The notes under the pieces: generated by a model
The model's input: only the letters and a program-made list of their open reading frames with translations
What the model was told of the DNA's origin: nothing
Database searches by the model: none
Shown here: piece after piece, positions 17,800-27,274 of the stretch
Numbering within the stretch: the first letter of the stretch is position 1
Layout: every line of letters starts with the position of its first letter
Translations under genes and position numbers: made by a program
Assembly (NCBI GenBank): GCA_041752115.1
Contig: JBGSHS010000170.1
Location: 1-64,000 of the forward strand
DNA: 64,000 bases
Source of the DNA: JAJRVM01 sp041752115
Lineage (GTDB): Bacteria > Planctomycetota > Planctomycetia > Pirellulales > Pirellulaceae
Direction: 5' to 3'

Positions 17800-17829
17800 T
17801 TGAAGCGCAATTCGCCTAATCGATACAAT
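17800..17829 (+). promoter_or_regulatory. Promoter candidate for the FG-GAP gene
   Basis: TTGAAG (17800-17805), an 18-base spacer and TACAAT (17824-17829). The -10 lies inside the dyad AATCGAT-ACA-ATCGATT. The leader would be about 245 bases. The rest of 17585-18080 shows no gene. Confidence 0.45.
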
Positions 17830-18080
17830 CGATTCTGTTCCGCCGCGGAGCACTCCCTTTTTGGGGACGCTTGGGTCGGGTGACCGCTCGCCCAGCCGCC
17901 CTCAGAGGTTTGATCCGTAGGCCACCAGAACGTGCATCCTCCGGCTTGACGATCGCGCGTACCTCATCCATTCCCCCGGGGAACTCGGTGAGTCGGCCAC
18001 GCTTGTTCACAGTTGAGAGTCATTTGCACCGGAGATTCGGTACCGCGTCACCAACACTGTTACTGCAAAGGACCCGCGAC

Positions 18081-19466
18081 ATGCGATGCAACTCGCTGCT
18101 GACAGGTTGCCTCTGCGTATGGGCAACTGCGCTGGTTAACGATCGAGCCACCATGGGGCAAGAGTCGTCCCTTCCCGCTCGTCCCACCAAGCACTTGGTG
18201 AGCTGTCTGGACGTGCAGGATTTTGGCGCCGAAACCGTCCGCATCGGCGACTTGAATGCCGACGGCGCTCCGGAATTGCTATTCGTGCAAAGCCACTTCG
18301 GCACACGATCGATCACTTGCCTTACCGCCACCTCGGTAACCGGTCAGATTCTCTGGCAAACGGGCCGGCCTTCGGTGGACAATGGTCGCATCTATTCCGA
18401 TCTGCCGGTTCAGATCTACGACTGGGATGATGACGGTCGCAATGATGTTCTTTATGTGCGTCAAGCGGTCTATGCCGCTCCAGCCTACGATGGACAGAGC
18501 GTGAGAGAACGTGCGTCCCGCTACGAAGGTGAAGCAACTCTGATCGTGCTGGAAGGCAGCACGGGGAGTGAGAAGGCTCAGATGCCGCTGCCTGCGCCAG
18601 CGGATGATTGCTTTCTGCTGGCCAACCTCACCGGCACAACAAGACGCCAGGATCTGGTCGTCAAAGACCGGTACTGGAACATGTGGGGGATCGCCCACGA
18701 CGGACGCGAGCTCTGGCATTGGAGCGGTTCGACCGGGCACTTTCCGGCCATCGCGGATGTCGATGGCGACGGCTGCGATGAAGTATTCGTCGGATTTGCG
18801 CTGCTGGACCACGACGGCAAGGAATTGTTCTCGCACGAAGCACACGAGGCACATCAGGACGCCTGCTACATTGTGCAAACCACCGATCAGTCCTGCCATC
18901 TGCTGTTCGGCAACGCAGGACTGCACAGCCTCCAGGTGGACGGTTCACAGCGTTGGCACCAAGCGATGGGTGAATGTCAACATGTGGTTGCCGGGCACTT
19001 TCGTGGCGATTCGCCGCTGCAACTCGTATCGGTTGACCGCACCCCCGTGTCCACCCATCGCCGGGACTCGGAAGCATGGGCGATACTGTACCTGCACGAC
19101 CTGAATGGAAGAGAGATCTGGAGCCAACCGCAGCAGAAAGGCGCCTGGGCCATCGCGCCACTGGCGGTCCGCTGGAGCAACTCGCGTCATGGACATGATA
19201 TCCTCGTCTACGGCCACGGTCAGGGACGCCCGGTCATGATCTACGACGGGAACGGAGCGCTGATCGACGAGCTCCCGATGTGCTACACCGATGCGCGGAC
19301 CCCAGCCGACCGTCTGACCGACTACTATGCCCTCGTCGCTGACGTATGGGGCGACGGTCGGGACGAAGTGATCCTGTTCGGTTCACGAGGGGTGTGTATC
19401 TATGCCAATGGCCGGCCCAATCCCGACCCGACACTCTACAACGAGACACTGTATCCCGGCATGTGA
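18081..19466 (+). CDS. Secreted FG-GAP/VCBS repeat protein
   Basis: 461 residues from ATG 18081. The frame stays open upstream to 17871, but this ATG begins the signal peptide ('LLTGCLCVWATALVNDRA'). The mature protein is a beta-propeller with calcium-type FG-GAP loops: 'DLNADGAPELLF', 'DWDDDGRNDVLYV', 'DVDGDGCDEVFVG' and, near the end, 'DVWGDGRDEVILFG'. The pattern of 'IAHDGRELWHWSGSTGH' and 'LYLHDLNGREIW' recalls the propellers of rhamnogalacturonan-lyase-like proteins, but no lyase residues can be named. Probably extracellular or periplasmic carbohydrate binding. The C-terminus 'RPNPDPTLYNETLYPGM' looks intact. Confidence 0.82.
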   Translation: MRCNSLLTGCLCVWATALVNDRATMGQESSLPARPTKHLVSCLDVQDFGAETVRIGDLNADGAPELLFVQSHFGTRSITCLTATSVTGQILWQTGRPSVDNGRIYSDLPVQIYDWDDDGRNDVLYVRQAVYAAPAYDGQSVRERASRYEGEATLIVLEGSTGSEKAQMPLPAPADDCFLLANLTGTTRRQDLVVKDRYWNMWGIAHDGRELWHWSGSTGHFPAIADVDGDGCDEVFVGFALLDHDGKELFSHEAHEAHQDACYIVQTTDQSCHLLFGNAGLHSLQVDGSQRWHQAMGECQHVVAGHFRGDSPLQLVSVDRTPVSTHRRDSEAWAILYLHDLNGREIWSQPQQKGAWAIAPLAVRWSNSRHGHDILVYGHGQGRPVMIYDGNGALIDELPMCYTDARTPADRLTDYYALVADVWGDGRDEVILFGSRGVCIYANGRPNPDPTLYNETLYPGM

Positions 19467-19523
19467 CCGAGCCAGATTCCAGCACCAGACGATTTTCGCA
19501 CTGCACCTTGGAGACAGACTGTC

Positions 19524-19632
19524 ATGAAGCGAACTCATCCACGTGGTCTAGCAGCCGTTTTGTGCCGACTTCTGGGACTCATGCTTGTGCTGCCAGGAGC
19601 GTGGGCCGGCACGTCACATCAACCGAGAACCC
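19524..19632 (+). pseudogene. Orphan signal-peptide start, possible remnant of a secreted protein gene
   Basis: Downstream of the FG-GAP gene, GGAG at 19509-19512 precedes ATG 19524. The first 29 residues make a convincing signal peptide ('LAAVLCRLLGLMLVLPGAWA'). The frame then runs antisense into the end of amn and stops at 19724 without any recognisable mature domain. Either a gene truncated by a rearrangement, or a 66-residue protein overlapping amn. Confidence 0.35.
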
Positions 19633-20811
19633 TTACGTGCCATTGCCGCCGATCAACGGCTCATTCAAAGCCCGGATATCGCTGTTGGGCAGCCCGTCAG
19701 GATACTCCTGGCGGGCCAGGTTGATGGCCGCCACCGCGACGCTCAGGTGCTGTTTCTTCGTTTCCCGATAGAACTCGGCGGCCTGCCGAGGCAGTTTCGG
19801 CTTGCCGTGGAGCGGCTTGTCAGACACGCACAGCAGCGTTGCACTCGGTATGCGATATCGAAATCCGTTGGCCGCCACCGTGGCCGACTCCATGTCGACC
19901 GCCACGCTACGGCTCGCCTGCAAGCTCTCCAGGGTGCCACGCAGCGCGAGCTCCCAGTTTCGGTCCCCTGTCGTGTAAACCACCCCGAGTCGGTAGGGCA
20001 ACTCCAATTCGTCCAGCACCTTGGCCAGGTAACGGTTCAACAGGAAACTTGGAATGATTGGCACTGAGGGGGAGAGCGCCTCATCTAAGAGGCGATCGCC
20101 CCGCATATAACCAGACGCCAGAACGTAGTCACCAATCTCCTGATGGTTTCTCACTCCAGCACAGTGTCCTACCATCAGCATGGCGTCCGGACGCAGGACA
20201 GCCAGGTGATCTGTACAGTTCTTCGCGTTGGATGGCCCCACACCAATGTTCACAATGCTCACCCCATCGTTGTTCTCCGTCCTGTGATGGTAAGCGGGCA
20301 TCTGCACATCCGGATGGATTGGTTTGGCACAATCGGGATAGATCGACTCAAAGGCGTCCATGTGCATGCGGTAGTTGGTCAGCAGGATGTAGCGCTGAAA
20401 ATTCTCCGCTCTGGTGCCCGTATAGTGTTCAAGTCGCTGCAGTGACAGATCAACACGCTCAGGCCCGAACAGGAAAAGCTTCTTGCGTGTGATGTCCAGA
20501 TCGCTTTCGTCGATCTTCTGCAACAGCGAAGGGGAATTGAGGTCGATCCGTGCTCGCGACGGCTCGACCTGGATTTCCGCCCCCTGCAATGCCAGTTTGA
20601 GCAGTTCCCGTTGCAGATACCAGCGGTATGCCGAAGGTCGGGCCACTTCCCCCGATATGGTCGGGTTGTGGTGTGACCAGTGGCGGACCACCGTGATCTT
20701 GGAGTAACAGTCCAGTTCGTAGATCTTCTCCATCCGGTCGCACGCGTCCGACACACGCGATCGCAGATCGTCCTCCCCTTCTCCCGCGATAATTCGCAAT
20801 GTCTCAGTCAT
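19633..20811 (-). CDS. amn: AMP nucleosidase
   Basis: 392 residues from ATG 20811; a GTG seven codons upstream (20832) is an alternative, and neither has a clear ribosome binding site. It hydrolyses AMP to adenine and ribose 5-phosphate in the cytoplasm. The match to the E. coli enzyme is close in the catalytic C-terminal domain: 'SIVNIGVGPSNAKNCTDHLA', 'DAMLMVGHCAGVRNHQEIGD', 'GDRNWELALRGTLESL', 'VAVDMESATVAANGFRYRIP' and 'CVSDKPLHGKPKLP'. The N-terminal AMN domain is present but shorter, giving about 390 against 484 residues. The final 'RALNEP' box is kept. Followed convergently by the FG-GAP gene. Confidence 0.93.
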   Translation of the reverse strand: MTETLRIIAGEGEDDLRSRVSDACDRMEKIYELDCYSKITVVRHWSHHNPTISGEVARPSAYRWYLQRELLKLALQGAEIQVEPSRARIDLNSPSLLQKIDESDLDITRKKLFLFGPERVDLSLQRLEHYTGTRAENFQRYILLTNYRMHMDAFESIYPDCAKPIHPDVQMPAYHHRTENNDGVSIVNIGVGPSNAKNCTDHLAVLRPDAMLMVGHCAGVRNHQEIGDYVLASGYMRGDRLLDEALSPSVPIIPSFLLNRYLAKVLDELELPYRLGVVYTTGDRNWELALRGTLESLQASRSVAVDMESATVAANGFRYRIPSATLLCVSDKPLHGKPKLPRQAAEFYRETKKQHLSVAVAAINLARQEYPDGLPNSDIRALNEPLIGGNGT

Positions 20812-20868
20812 CGTCAGCAGCCCGTAACACACATGTGGCAGTCGGTCGTGCGAGCAGCCGAGCTTCCG

Positions 20869-21396
20869 TCAACTCGAGAGGTCTGCCAGTTCTCGCGTCA
20901 GTTGGCAAGCGATGCGCCGGAACACGTCCGCAGAGGGCCCTCCCAGTTCCGCCAGCTTGTGATGCGATGCAATCAGATGCTCACACAACTCCCGACGCCC
21001 CAGGGGAACCGTGGGAAGTAGAATCGGGGGGCTCACACACCGCGGGCAGACCGAGGCAAAACTCAACAAGACGTCCAGCTGGCAGACGCCGAAGAGCCGG
21101 TGCCGTCCCGCGTCGTCAGCGTAAACTTGCAGAGAACCGGGCGCTGATGCACCGTGCCTTTGCATCATGACCAGACATCCTTGAAATGTGCTGTCAAGAT
21201 GCTCGCAGTCGGAAAGGTCCAACACAATGCGGACTCCTTCATCTAATGCTCGGCAGACGAAATCCCTCACTGCGGCACTTTCCTGAACCGTTCCGCGCGG
21301 GACTACTCGCACCAGATATCCCGATTCCGCCCGACATACGGAGACCCTTCCAGATTCTCTCGCGCCCACCGTGTGTGCCCTCCTCCCATGATACAT
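20869..21396 (-). CDS. STAS-domain (anti-anti-sigma-like) protein
   Basis: 175 residues. A STAS fold occupies about residues 18-105: 'YLVRVVPRGTVQESAAVRDF', then 'VRIVLDLSDCEHLDSTFQGC', where the family's regulatory serine/threonine turn reads 'DSTFQG'. This fits a phosphorylatable antagonist of an anti-sigma or serine kinase. A helical tail of about 65 residues follows ('LCEHLIASHHKLAELGGPS'), with cysteines at 'CPRCVS'. No kinase or phosphatase partner is next to it. Partner switching with another locus is inference. Confidence 0.78.
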   Translation of the reverse strand: MYHGRRAHTVGARESGRVSVCRAESGYLVRVVPRGTVQESAAVRDFVCRALDEGVRIVLDLSDCEHLDSTFQGCLVMMQRHGASAPGSLQVYADDAGRHRLFGVCQLDVLLSFASVCPRCVSPPILLPTVPLGRRELCEHLIASHHKLAELGGPSADVFRRIACQLTRELADLSS

Positions 21397-21806
21397 CCCA
21401 GGAAGTTGCTCCGATTCTAACCCTTTCGGCCATTTTCTGGAATCAGAGTTCCGCCCCCATCAACGTCCCACCCTTGCCACTGGGAAAAGGTTTACAGACA
21501 CACTCCCCCGGGTTAAAACCCCGGAAAGGACAACTTCCCGGTTTGTCGATGCCGACGCCGGGCGGTTTCCCACGCCCTGCGCGAGCGCGGCTACAATGAA
21601 TACGCCGAAGTTACTTCTTCCTCATGCCGAATGGGACAGCGCCACTTATCAAAAAAAGCGAGAAATCGCCACCGATGAATACGGACTTACGGCGATCAAT
21701 CCTACCCAGCTGTGGAAGTGGCGCTGTCCAACTACGCCCGCTGCGCACCAGCAGACGATACACACCCACAACTCAGGCGTGCGGAGCTCTCAGGTGGTGC
21801 ATCACT
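21397..21806. other. Intergenic region with a MITE-like inverted repeat
   Basis: 410 bases between two minus-strand genes. It contains the inverted repeat at 21634-21729 and a GC-rich stretch (21500-21600) without a gene. Confidence 0.45.
21634..21729. repeat. 96-bp element bounded by perfect 14-bp inverted repeats
   Basis: GGACAGCGCCACTT (21634-21647) and its exact complement AAGTGGCGCTGTCC (21716-21729) flank 68 bases that contain an inner ATCGCC / GGCGAT pair. It could fold into a nested hairpin or be a small non-autonomous element. No coding content. Confidence 0.5.
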
Positions 21807-22373
21807 TCAGAACGAAAAACCGAAACTGATACGGCTGCCGCCACGCGGATGGGGATGACCATGATGCGGATACGGCCGTGGAGATGGTGGACGTACATAC
21901 ACGGGTGCGCTGAATCCCCAATAATAGCGAGGCACCGTCCGAATAATCACGGGCGGTGGCGGCGGTGACTCGACATGCACTACCGTGGGCGCCACTTCAT
22001 AGACCGCAGCTTTCGGGGCAATCTGCTGCATCGCCCGGATTACCTCGTTGCTGACACGGCTGCGCCGTAGAAAGAGCAGATCGTCGACCGACAGTGGACG
22101 CGACAGCCCACGCTCTCGAACCACGTCGGCAATGATCTGATCATCCAGCCCTGAACGGGTCAGTTCAACCACCTGCTGACAATCAACCGGCTCGACCACC
22201 GTTGGTGTCACAGTTGGCTTCTGAACGCGCTGCGTGCTCGCCGGCGGCAGCAGTTCCAGGGCATCGTCGTCGGAAGTATTCTGACCAGCCACCGAAGCAA
22301 CTGAGAAGGTGAGTGCCAGAATGAACGTGGCGACCCGACTCCAGAGCCGTCCCCATGTGATTGTATGATCCAT
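21807..22373 (-). CDS. Secreted hypothetical protein with paired helical repeats and a His/Pro/Gly-rich tail
   Basis: 188 residues from ATG 22373, chosen because a signal peptide begins there ('VATFILALTFSVASVAGQ'); ATG 22406 is possible. Two short repeats follow the leader: 'QQVVELTRSGLDDQIIADVV' and 'VDDLLFLRRSRVSNEVIRAM', each an alpha hairpin with a conserved 'v..l...g..d.vI..v' pattern. The last 60 residues are low complexity: 'VESPPPPPVIIRTVPRYYWG' then histidine- and glycine-rich, ending 'GGSRISFGFSF', whose aromatic end resembles an outer-membrane insertion signal. Function unknown; the type recurs in planctomycetes. Confidence 0.65.
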   Translation of the reverse strand: MDHTITWGRLWSRVATFILALTFSVASVAGQNTSDDDALELLPPASTQRVQKPTVTPTVVEPVDCQQVVELTRSGLDDQIIADVVRERGLSRPLSVDDLLFLRRSRVSNEVIRAMQQIAPKAAVYEVAPTVVHVESPPPPPVIIRTVPRYYWGFSAPVYVRPPSPRPYPHHGHPHPRGGSRISFGFSF

Positions 22374-23136
22374 AGTCTTCGCCGCGGATCTCCGCTGCAC
22401 GCGCATCGAAGAACCGCCTTCCTCCCTGAAATGAGCCCGGGTGAGCAACTCGCGAGGGTGGTGTCTTCCCTCACCACCATCTCCCAGCCTGCATGGAGCG
22501 ATGGCCTCGAAACTCAGCCGCCGCCTTGCAGATCCAGCGCGCCCCATAGACGCTCGCTCATCGCGTACGCGCCGCTGATCTTATTATCGACCGCTTCCGA
22601 GTGTCGATCCCATTTTGTGTCCTCGGCAAACGTGAATCGCTTGTCCGCGTCCGCAGCGACCACAGCGGCCGTTCACCCCGAAACACAAACCAGGCAATCT
22701 TGAGCGACTGGAAAAAACTGCCGACGGCTGTCGTGAGACTGCCGTCGCCTTGGCCTGCGAGCCACTTGAGAGTTCTCCCGGACCCCACCGCGTTCGATCC
22801 GCTGCCACCATGGATGCGAGGCCCGCGGGCCAGCGAGGACTGGACGAGACGTCCCACACGTGAGAGCCAGTTGATCGATGCCGGTTGGGGCTACGCGAAG
22901 TTGAATCCCCGGTCAGTACAGGACGACGCTGGAGGATTTCAGCCCTTTGGACCTGGGGGCAATCAGCCGAAGCGCGGAGCGGGTCTGACGCGTGGGATCA
23001 TTGGATTGGCCAATTTGGGACAGCCGCGTAAACCAGACGACTGGGGCGTCCTGCGGGCTTGGGCGTGGGCGTGGGGCGCCTCGCGCGCTCGGACTCGAAC
23101 GTGGCGCCGAGTGGACACCATCCTGCAACGAATCTC
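22374..23136. other. Long intergenic region, no supported gene
   Basis: 763 bases upstream of the hypothetical protein and downstream of the DUF1254 gene, both minus strand. Frames on either strand lack domain character, and I see no RNA gene. Confidence 0.4.
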
Positions 23137-24555
23137 TCAATCCACCTGCTGCACCGCCGGAGGCTTCCACTGACCACTCAGTGCCGATTCCTCGGGCCAG
23201 TAGAGCCGCATCACCATGTAGATCGGTCCATGGGGAGCCGGTAACCAGTTCGACTCACGGTCCTTGCCGGGCGAGTCTCTCTGGATGTAGATCGTGAGGG
23301 AGCCGTCGCTGTTCGGCTTGAGGTCAGGGAGCATCGGCGAGTTGATCAGGTACCGATTGATTGGATTCTCGATCAGCAGCTGCGTCGCTGCGTCATACAT
23401 GGTGACCGACCAGAACGCCTTGCAGGGTGGGAGCTGACCGGCAGGAAACGTCAAGGTATAGCGGTGCTTGCTGCAGTCAGGTTTGTTTCCGTTGCTGTCG
23501 GTCGCGAGCATCGGATAGAGCGCTTCCTCAGCATCATTTCCGTAAATGCCGGCCACTGCCGCCGCCGCCCGCAGAGTCCAGTCGCCCTGAAAGAAGCTGC
23601 GGTCACCAAACGCTTCACCGACTCGCCATCCATTCGCATCCTTGCCCAACAGAGAAACGCGCTGCTTGACCTTGGCCAGCCCGCGCTTGATGCCAGCCGA
23701 TAGTTCGGCTTGCTCGTCGCGACTAAACCGTTCAACGGGAAACGGCTTGCCAGGCTCGATGCCGATTCTCGCCAACCGGGCGCGCAGTGGCTTTTCTGCC
23801 TCTGCAGCACCAACCGGTGGACAGAACTGCAATACCGTACTCAGATAGGAGAAGGGATCTTTTTCGGCCAGCTTCTTATCAAACTGGGGCCACGGAATTG
23901 ACGGAACGGAAGCAGGGGCGGGTGACTTCAGGAATGCGGACAGCGTCTGTAGTTGATAGCCGGCCTGAATTCTCTTCACATTCTCGATGTCAGCGGGGTT
24001 GAAGAGCTGCGTGCGGAAGATTGCAAACACGAAGTCGGTCTCACAGGAAAATACCTTATCGATGCCGGCCGGCACGTCTCTCCCCTGCCATGCCGGGCCA
24101 GCAATCATATAGTGTCCGGCCACATTTCCCGTGGTGCGACTGCCAACATAGCCCATGTTAAATGTGTACCAATCGACAAGCTGGATCGAGTAGTATCGCC
24201 CCTTCTCGATCTCCGGCACCGTAAACACCACCGGCTCCGCCCGCAAATCAGCACAGAAGAACGAATACGGCGTATCGCTGTTGGGTGTCACCACCGAAGT
24301 GTCCTGCGGCGTAAAGACTCTCGCCTCGTTATGGAGTTGATTGAACGGGCACTTATACTGCGAAGACTCCTTGTCGATGAACGACTCGTACATGACTCCA
24401 TAGTTCATCACCAAAGGAAGTCCGTAGATAATCGCTTCCTCGGCAATCTGCTCGACTTCGCCTCGCGCCAAAGTACCGCTGGCCAGACACAAATCCGCTC
24501 CAAACCAAGTGAAAGCAATGACCAGTACTGCGAGCCTCAAATACGGTGTGCGCAT
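23137..24555 (-). CDS. DUF1254/DUF1214 secreted protein
   Basis: 472 residues from ATG 24555 (GGAAAG upstream); the frame extends 24 codons further, but this ATG starts the signal peptide ('LAVLVIAFTWFGADLCLA'). The N-terminal half is DUF1254: 'AIIYGLPLVMNYGVMYES', 'VTPNSDTPYSFFCADLRAEP' and 'YYSIQLVDWYTFNMGYVG'. The C-terminal half is DUF1214: 'FWSVTMYDAATQLLIENPIN' and 'IYIQRDSPGKDRESNWLPAP'. Both domains normally occur together in exported proteins of unknown biochemical role, some called putative murein or carboxylase-like proteins without proof. Length is typical. No informative neighbours. Confidence 0.88.
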   Translation of the reverse strand: MRTPYLRLAVLVIAFTWFGADLCLASGTLARGEVEQIAEEAIIYGLPLVMNYGVMYESFIDKESSQYKCPFNQLHNEARVFTPQDTSVVTPNSDTPYSFFCADLRAEPVVFTVPEIEKGRYYSIQLVDWYTFNMGYVGSRTTGNVAGHYMIAGPAWQGRDVPAGIDKVFSCETDFVFAIFRTQLFNPADIENVKRIQAGYQLQTLSAFLKSPAPASVPSIPWPQFDKKLAEKDPFSYLSTVLQFCPPVGAAEAEKPLRARLARIGIEPGKPFPVERFSRDEQAELSAGIKRGLAKVKQRVSLLGKDANGWRVGEAFGDRSFFQGDWTLRAAAAVAGIYGNDAEEALYPMLATDSNGNKPDCSKHRYTLTFPAGQLPPCKAFWSVTMYDAATQLLIENPINRYLINSPMLPDLKPNSDGSLTIYIQRDSPGKDRESNWLPAPHGPIYMVMRLYWPEESALSGQWKPPAVQQVD

Positions 24556-24771
24556 GCGACTTTCCTTCGGTGGTATGGATTGCGGTACGAATGCGAAGTT
24601 CAGGAGAACGACAGGCGAGACTTCCACCGCACGGATCGTGCTCGCAATAGTGTAACATTCGATCCGTATTTATAGCATCGCCCGTCCACCTGTCACCTCG
24701 CAGCGCCGTCCGACTTGCCGTTTCTCTCAGCAGTTGGAGAGAGCTGACAGGATGCACCGAGCGACCGGGTC

Positions 24772-25275
24772 TCACCGGGACAACGAATCTCCGGAATCGT
24801 CCCCCCGGCAGACTGCCCGTTCAGCCACGCCAGCTCGCCCGGCCCGTCGTGCTCGCGTTGCGGCGCCAATCGCACCTCCCGCCAGCGCTGTTGGGATAAT
24901 CGCAGCGTAATAGAGCAGGGTCCACCAGCTGCCATTGATGCCACCCGATAGGATCGCCGGCAGCACAATGAGACCTGCTGCCACGACGCCGAATACGAGA
25001 CAGTGCCGCGCGAGCTGATACTCCACCTCGCGCGACAGTCTCCAGGCACCGGCCAATATCGGCAGGAGCAGAAGCACATGAGCGGCAATTTGCCCTGTCT
25101 GGGAACGGGAAACAGCGTCGAGACCTCGATCGCCGGCCACGGCGAACAGCAGGATCCCCAAAGCCAGCCAGGCAAGGATGACGACGCCAAACGCGAGGAG
25201 CGTTACAATGCCGGCGCGCGCCATGGCGCGGCCGTCCAATCGGCTCGTGTCGGTTGGGTCGTTGTCGTCGGTCAT
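24772..25275 (-). CDS. Integral membrane protein, unknown function
   Basis: 167 residues with about four membrane segments: 'IVTLLAFGVVILAWLALGIL', 'QIAAHVLLLLPILAGAWRL', 'HCLVFGVVAAGLIVLPAIL' and 'LLYYAAIIPTALAGGAIGAA'. Short acidic N-terminus ('MTDDNDPTDTSRLDGRAMA'). The tail after residue 140 is charged and cytoplasmic. No motif identifies a transport or enzyme family. The 198 bases to the next gene on the right are divergent. Confidence 0.65.
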   Translation of the reverse strand: MTDDNDPTDTSRLDGRAMARAGIVTLLAFGVVILAWLALGILLFAVAGDRGLDAVSRSQTGQIAAHVLLLLPILAGAWRLSREVEYQLARHCLVFGVVAAGLIVLPAILSGGINGSWWTLLYYAAIIPTALAGGAIGAATRARRAGRAGVAERAVCRGDDSGDSLSR

Positions 25276-25473
25276 GCTTCCTTACCGCGGCTGACGGGTG
25301 CTGTGAGAGATTTCCTATTGTAGGCCCCGCAAGGGGATTGTCCCACACCTGTTGCCGACGGCGGACCGGAAAGGAGGGAGTTGAAAACAGATGGCCCGGT
25401 TGATTACCGTCCGGCGAGCGACCAAACTGAAGGCTTGGCAACGAATCTTGCGGCCTCACCAGGAGCTTCTTCC

Positions 25474-26673
25474 ATGACCAGAACGATACTTGTCACCTTG
25501 CTCTGCGCCTTCCTTTGCTCACCGCTCTGGGGAGGACATCCCTTGAAGTTCGAAGTCAAGTTACTGACAGTCGATGCCAACGAGGGGTGCGACGTGGCCG
25601 ACGTCGATGGCGACGGCAAGCTGGACGTGGTGGCCGGCAGAAACTGGTATCGTCATGGCGAGTGGGTTCCGCGTCCCGTGCGACTGATCGACGACTGGAG
25701 CGGGTACGTACGTTCCAACGGTGATTGGGCCTACGACGTAAACGGCGATGGACGCCCTGACGTCGTCACGATGGATTTCACCCAGGGGAACGTCTGCTGG
25801 TACGAGAATCCCGGCGCGGAGGCGCTCGCGCGCGGCATGCTGTGGCCGCAGCACGTTCTGGTCGACACAAAACAACAGACCAATGAAGTGTGCTACCTGG
25901 TTGACATCAACGGTGACGGCACCCCTGAGTGGATCGCCAACCAATGGAACCCCAAATCCGACATGATTCTCTGGCAGTTCGGCACGGAAGAAAAGGAGGT
26001 CGACGTGCAGCAGGGTGGCAAGACAGAGAAGGTTCGGCAGAGCGTACCGGTCCTGGTCGGCCATGTCATCGGCTCGCAAAATGGTCATGGCATCGGTTTT
26101 GGCGACATCAACAATGACCAGCGCGAAGATATTCTCATTGGCACCGGGTGGTATGAACGTCCGGAGGGAGATCCCCTGGCGCAGACCTGGAAGTTCCATC
26201 CCGACTGGGAGCTCCAGGCGGCCTGTCCCATGCTCGTGACAGACCTGGACGGGGACGGTGTGAACGACATAGTGGGAAGTGAGGCACACAAGTACGGCAT
26301 CTACATTCGCCGCGGTTTGGGCCCCGCTGCCGATGGGAAACTGCAGTTCGAGGAGCACCTGATTGACAAGAGCTTCTCGCAGGCGCACTGCCTCGTGTTT
26401 GCGGATTTGGACGGCGATGGTGTCAACGAACTCATTACCGGCAAACGGGTTCGCGCCCATAATGGAGGAGACCCGGGGAGTGGTGATCCGCCGATCATGC
26501 GTTATTACGTCTGGAATCCCCAGTCGAAATCGTACGAAGGGCATACAATCAATGAGGGTGCGGTGGGGGGCGGACTCCAGATACGCACGGCCGACCTCGA
26601 CGCGGATGGTGACATCGACATCGTTGTGGCTGGCAAGGATGGAACCCAGATCCTGTTCAATCAACGGCTCTAG
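25474..26673 (+). CDS. Secreted FG-GAP/VCBS seven-bladed propeller protein
   Basis: 399 residues from ATG 25474, where a signal peptide begins ('ILVTLLCAFLCSPLWG'). Seven calcium-type loops are visible in order: 'DVDGDGKLDVV', 'DVNGDGRPDVV', 'DINGDGTPEWI', 'DINNDQREDIL', 'DLDGDGVNDIV', 'DLDGDGVNELI' and 'DLDADGDIDIV'. This number suggests a complete seven-bladed beta-propeller. There is no separate enzymatic domain. Planctomycetes encode many such exported propellers, often near sugar enzymes; the role is thought to be binding or structural. Confidence 0.88.
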   Translation: MTRTILVTLLCAFLCSPLWGGHPLKFEVKLLTVDANEGCDVADVDGDGKLDVVAGRNWYRHGEWVPRPVRLIDDWSGYVRSNGDWAYDVNGDGRPDVVTMDFTQGNVCWYENPGAEALARGMLWPQHVLVDTKQQTNEVCYLVDINGDGTPEWIANQWNPKSDMILWQFGTEEKEVDVQQGGKTEKVRQSVPVLVGHVIGSQNGHGIGFGDINNDQREDILIGTGWYERPEGDPLAQTWKFHPDWELQAACPMLVTDLDGDGVNDIVGSEAHKYGIYIRRGLGPAADGKLQFEEHLIDKSFSQAHCLVFADLDGDGVNELITGKRVRAHNGGDPGSGDPPIMRYYVWNPQSKSYEGHTINEGAVGGGLQIRTADLDADGDIDIVVAGKDGTQILFNQRL

Positions 26674-26823
26674 CACCGCGCCTGAGAAATCAAGTCGGCA
26701 GAGGAGGCGCAGACCGGCGTCCGGTTCGCGTGGTGTGTCGGGTCTGCAGCGTCCCCTCCACGTTGGATCGGAGGATTGAATTCGTCGTACGAGCCGAGTT
26801 CACACACGAGAGAGGGTCGCTCG

Positions 26824-27225
26824 ATGGATGCCCAGCGCCAAATAGAACAGTTCCTGGAGGGATCGCCGCATGCCGTCGTGGGCGCATCGCACGATCGCCG
26901 GAAGTACGGCAATAAGGTGCTGCGAGCCTATCTGCAATCGGGCCGCAAGGTCTATGCGATCAACCCGCATGTGAACGAAGTCGAAGGGCTGGAAACGTAT
27001 GCCAGCCTGGCAGATGTCCCCGAGGAGATTCACGGCATTTCGATCGTGACGCCGCCCGCCATAACCGAGACGATTGTTGAGCAGGCGGCAGCGTTGGGCA
27101 TCTCACATCTCTGGATGCAACCTGGAGCGGAGAGTGAGCAAGCGGTTTGGCGAGCCGCCGGTGCCGGGGTGCATGTCATTGCGGGCGGGCCGTGTATACT
27201 TGTGGCGTTGCGATTCCGCGAGTAG
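26824..27225 (+). CDS. CoA-binding protein (YccU family)
   Basis: 133 residues from ATG 26824. A single CoA_binding Rossmann domain: 'HAVVGASHDRRKYGNKVLRA', 'VYAINPHVNEVEGLETYASL', 'ISIVTPPAITETIVEQAAAL' and 'HLWMQPGAESEQAV'. This is the stand-alone form of the nucleotide-binding domain of succinyl-CoA synthetase alpha, usually 130-145 residues. The metabolic role is unknown. Convergent with the PilZ gene, 49 bases away; the gap has a short CTCGTC / GACGAG hairpin (near 27243-27260) that may end both transcripts. Confidence 0.9.
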   Translation: MDAQRQIEQFLEGSPHAVVGASHDRRKYGNKVLRAYLQSGRKVYAINPHVNEVEGLETYASLADVPEEIHGISIVTPPAITETIVEQAAALGISHLWMQPGAESEQAVWRAAGAGVHVIAGGPCILVALRFRE

Positions 27226-27274
27226 ACGTTTTACTCCCTCGTCTTGCGCGACGAGAGGCCGAGCTTCGCCGATT

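Noticed and set aside
17818..17834. AATCGAT-ACA-ATCGATT as an operator related to 5946-5985
   Set aside because: It contains TACAAT 18 bases after TTGAAG, so it is explained as a -10 element; the shared core may be coincidence.
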